Part shown: piece by piece, positions 14,171 through 15,854 of the stretch
Position numbering within the stretch: the first letter of the stretch is position 1
How the letters are laid out: every line of letters starts with the position of its first letter
DNA from: an uncultured Bacillota bacterium
GTDB taxonomy: Bacteria > Bacillota_I > Bacilli_A > RFN20 > CAG-826
Direction: 5' to 3'
Assembly: GCA_946623775.1 (NCBI GenBank)
Contig: CAMORJ010000030.1
Coordinates: forward strand, 1 to 15,854
DNA length: 15,854 nucleotides
Program-made: the position numbers and the translations under genes
Notes under the pieces: generated by a model
The model's database searches: none
Told to the model about the DNA's origin: nothing
What the model saw: the letters and a program-made list of their open reading frames with translations, nothing else

Positions 14171-15780
14171 TTGATTGCAAAAACCCTTGCTCCATATGGG
14201 CTGATTCGGCCTTTCTCGTCGATGCTTCCCTGTTCGACTAAAGCTTCCGCGGATTCGATAGGAAGGCCAGCTGGCAGCTTTGCCCATTTGCTAGACAAAT
14301 TGACCACGATGAGCAAGCGCTTGTTCTCAAAGACCCTTTGATAGATGAACAAAGAGGCAGGCGCTTCGACTGGCTCAAAGCTCCCTTTGGTCAGCTCTTC
14401 GCGTTCATACCGCAGCGCAATCAGCTTTTTGTAATAGGAGTAAATGGAATCCGGGCATTTCGTTTCTTCTTCCGCGGTGAACGATGGTTCGTCTGCGGTG
14501 GCGGGGAGCCAGGCCGGTTTGCCAAAGTCTTCTTCGCTCCAGGGCATCATCGCCCTGCAGCGATCACGGTCAAGGTTTGACGTGATCTTCATGCGAAGAG
14601 CCTTTGGCAAATGCATTTTTCGGCAGAGCTCATTGATCATCAAAACCGAGCAATCCTGGGATAGCGATGGGTCTTTTGCCGGACCGTTTTTGGTTCCCAA
14701 TTCCTCGCCTTGATAGATGAATGGGGTGCCGCGAAGAGTCAGAAGGATGGTTGCTAAGGCCTTCGCGCTTTCCGCTCTATGATGCTCAAAGTCGCCGAAT
14801 TTCTCTATCGACCTTTGCTGATCGTGGTTCTCGAAGTAGTTCGCGTTCCATGGAATGGATTTCTGGTAGGAATAAAGCACCTTCTTAAGATTCTGCGGCT
14901 TGAATTTCTTGGTGAAGGCGCCTCCAAGCTTTTTGGTGACGTCCATGTGCTCGAACGTGAAGAACATATCGAGCTCGCGGTTTTGTATGAACCGGAGGCC
15001 GTTTTGGACATCGACGTTGAACGTCTCGCCGATGACGACGCAATCGTAATGGGAGAACACATCGTCATAGAAACGTCGGAGGATGCGATGGTTGCCTTCG
15101 GTCATCAGGTAATGCTCTTGGCCTCTTCCCGACGGGAATACGCCTTTGCCGTCCTCATAGGATTCCTTATATATTTGGTTGATGACGTCGCAGCGGAACC
15201 CATACACGCCTTTGTCCAAATAGAAGCGGAGGATCTTCTCGACCTCTTGGACGACGTCTTCGTTATGCCAATTCAAATCCGGCTGCTGCTCGGCATAGAG
15301 GTGGAGATACCATTCATCCAGGCCCTCCACGTATTTCCAAGCGGAGCCGGTGAACATCGAGGACCAATTGTTGGGCGCTTTCTTTGGCCCTTTGCCTTTT
15401 TTGAACACGTAGTAGTCGTGGTAGGGCTGTTCGCCTTTCAATGCTCTCTTAAACCATTCGTGTTCCGACGATGTGTGGTTGACGACGAGGTCCATCACGA
15501 TGCGCATGTCCCTCTTCTTCGCTTCCTCTAGAAGCTCATCGAAGTCTTCCATCGTCCCGTAATCGGGGTGGATGGAATAATAATCCGCGACGTCATAGCC
15601 CATATCGAACAGCGGGCTTTTGTAGATCGGGGAAAGCCAAAGGATCTTCACCCCTAAATCACGGAGATAATCCAATTTGGAGATGATGCCTTGGATATCT
15701 CCGATGCCGTCCCCGTTGGAGTCGCAAAAACTGCGCGGATAAACCTGATAGATGGGACTGGAATGAAATAGTTTTTCCAT
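14167..15780 (-). CDS. GH13 alpha-glucosidase (oligo-1,6-glucosidase type)
   Basis: This 537-aa cytoplasmic glycoside hydrolase family 13 enzyme starts at the family's usual SPIYQVYPRSF block. It contains a calcium loop DSNGDGIGD (20-28), region I DLVVNH (97-102), region II GFRCDVIN with nucleophile D198, region III VIGETFN with acid/base E252 and region IV FENHD with D320. Val199 directly after the nucleophile is typical of enzymes that cut alpha-1,6 bonds in isomaltose and related oligosaccharides. Trehalose-6-phosphate hydrolase or a dextran glucosidase are alternatives. There is no signal peptide. I chose the ATG at 15780 (AAGG about 11 bases upstream); an in-frame ATG at 15828 lacks a ribosome site and adds a non-homologous tail. 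It is translationally coupled to the YhhN gene. Confidence 0.9.
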   Translation of the reverse strand: MEKLFHSSPIYQVYPRSFCDSNGDGIGDIQGIISKLDYLRDLGVKILWLSPIYKSPLFDMGYDVADYYSIHPDYGTMEDFDELLEEAKKRDMRIVMDLVVNHTSSEHEWFKRALKGEQPYHDYYVFKKGKGPKKAPNNWSSMFTGSAWKYVEGLDEWYLHLYAEQQPDLNWHNEDVVQEVEKILRFYLDKGVYGFRCDVINQIYKESYEDGKGVFPSGRGQEHYLMTEGNHRILRRFYDDVFSHYDCVVIGETFNVDVQNGLRFIQNRELDMFFTFEHMDVTKKLGGAFTKKFKPQNLKKVLYSYQKSIPWNANYFENHDQQRSIEKFGDFEHHRAESAKALATILLTLRGTPFIYQGEELGTKNGPAKDPSLSQDCSVLMINELCRKMHLPKALRMKITSNLDRDRCRAMMPWSEEDFGKPAWLPATADEPSFTAEEETKCPDSIYSYYKKLIALRYEREELTKGSFEPVEAPASLFIYQRVFENKRLLIVVNLSSKWAKLPAGLPIESAEALVEQGSIDEKGRISPYGARVFAIK

Positions 15781-15854
15781 ATGCTTGCCTTGCTGAATTA
15801 TCTTAGCATAGACAATGGTGATAATCATTTGGTGGCGTGAGCGCCTAGTTCGTT

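Noticed and set aside
14171..14287. 39-residue N-terminal extension of the YhhN-family gene
   Set aside because: It overlaps the glucosidase C-terminus in another frame, is polar and basic and does not resemble the family. The ATGA overlap start fits better.
14779..15531. 250-codon open frame opposite the alpha-glucosidase
   Set aside because: It is antisense to a gene with all GH13 motifs, has no ribosome site and shows no recognisable domain. It is a by-product of codon bias.
15781..15828. 16-residue N-terminal extension of the alpha-glucosidase
   Set aside because: No Shine-Dalgarno site precedes it, and GH13 enzymes of this group begin a few residues before the YQVYPRSF block.
1..15854. 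CRISPR array, insertion sequence, tRNA or rRNA gene
   Set aside because: No regularly spaced repeats, transposase motifs, tRNA T-loop sequences or rRNA segments were seen on either strand.
1..15854. Mycoplasma-type genetic code (TGA as Trp)
   Set aside because: The S41 peptidase, GT2-GtrA, GGDEF and alpha-glucosidase genes all end properly at TGA, and Trp is encoded by TGG at conserved motif positions.

Overview
The window looks like chromosomal DNA from a Gram-positive-type bacterium of the Bacillota. Shine-Dalgarno sites are strong (AAGGAG type), and three long extracytoplasmic proteins carry lipoprotein signals with no sign of an outer-membrane system. The window also holds CysK, a GH13 oligo-1,6-glucosidase-like enzyme and a GT2-GtrA fusion. 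Several genes end in TGA, so this is not the Mycoplasma code. The Ser/Thr/Lys-rich lipoproteins, the CotH-like protein and the moderate G+C would suit an uncultured gut Bacilli lineage near Erysipelotrichales/RF39. That placement is an inference with low confidence.

Layout. (1) 132-3858, plus strand: an S41-family peptidase lipoprotein, a 409-bp gene-free stretch with hairpins and a good sigma-A promoter, then a duplicated-domain lipoprotein closed by a strong terminator. (2) 3996-4397, minus strand: an orphan 133-aa protein facing the previous gene, with its own terminator and promoter. (3) 4398-4824: a 427-bp gene-free control region with two inverted repeats. (4) 4825-8835, plus strand: a tightly packed operon of GT2-GtrA glycosyltransferase, membrane-anchored phosphodiester glycosidase (NAGPA family), small membrane protein and FucI/AraA-like sugar isomerase, ended by a bidirectional terminator. 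(5) 8913-11186, minus strand: a CotH-kinase lipoprotein with a C-terminal CBM6/35-like domain. (6) 11379-12308, plus strand: cysteine synthase. (7) 12321-15780, minus strand: a GH13 alpha-glucosidase coupled by an ATGA overlap to a YhhN-family membrane protein, followed by a GGDEF membrane protein whose start region appears leaderless and overlaps an 18-bp palindrome.

How the genes may work together (inference). The theme is the cell surface and sugars. Five products act outside or across the membrane: the S41 protease, the duplicated lipoprotein, the phosphodiester glycosidase, the CotH kinase and the GT2-GtrA enzyme. The GT2-GtrA/phosphodiester-glycosidase/membrane-protein trio is the best candidate for a little-described surface-glycan tailoring module. 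The Ser/Thr/Lys-rich spacers in several secreted proteins here could be substrates for such modification. The alpha-glucosidase is a cytoplasmic catabolic enzyme. CysK is housekeeping.
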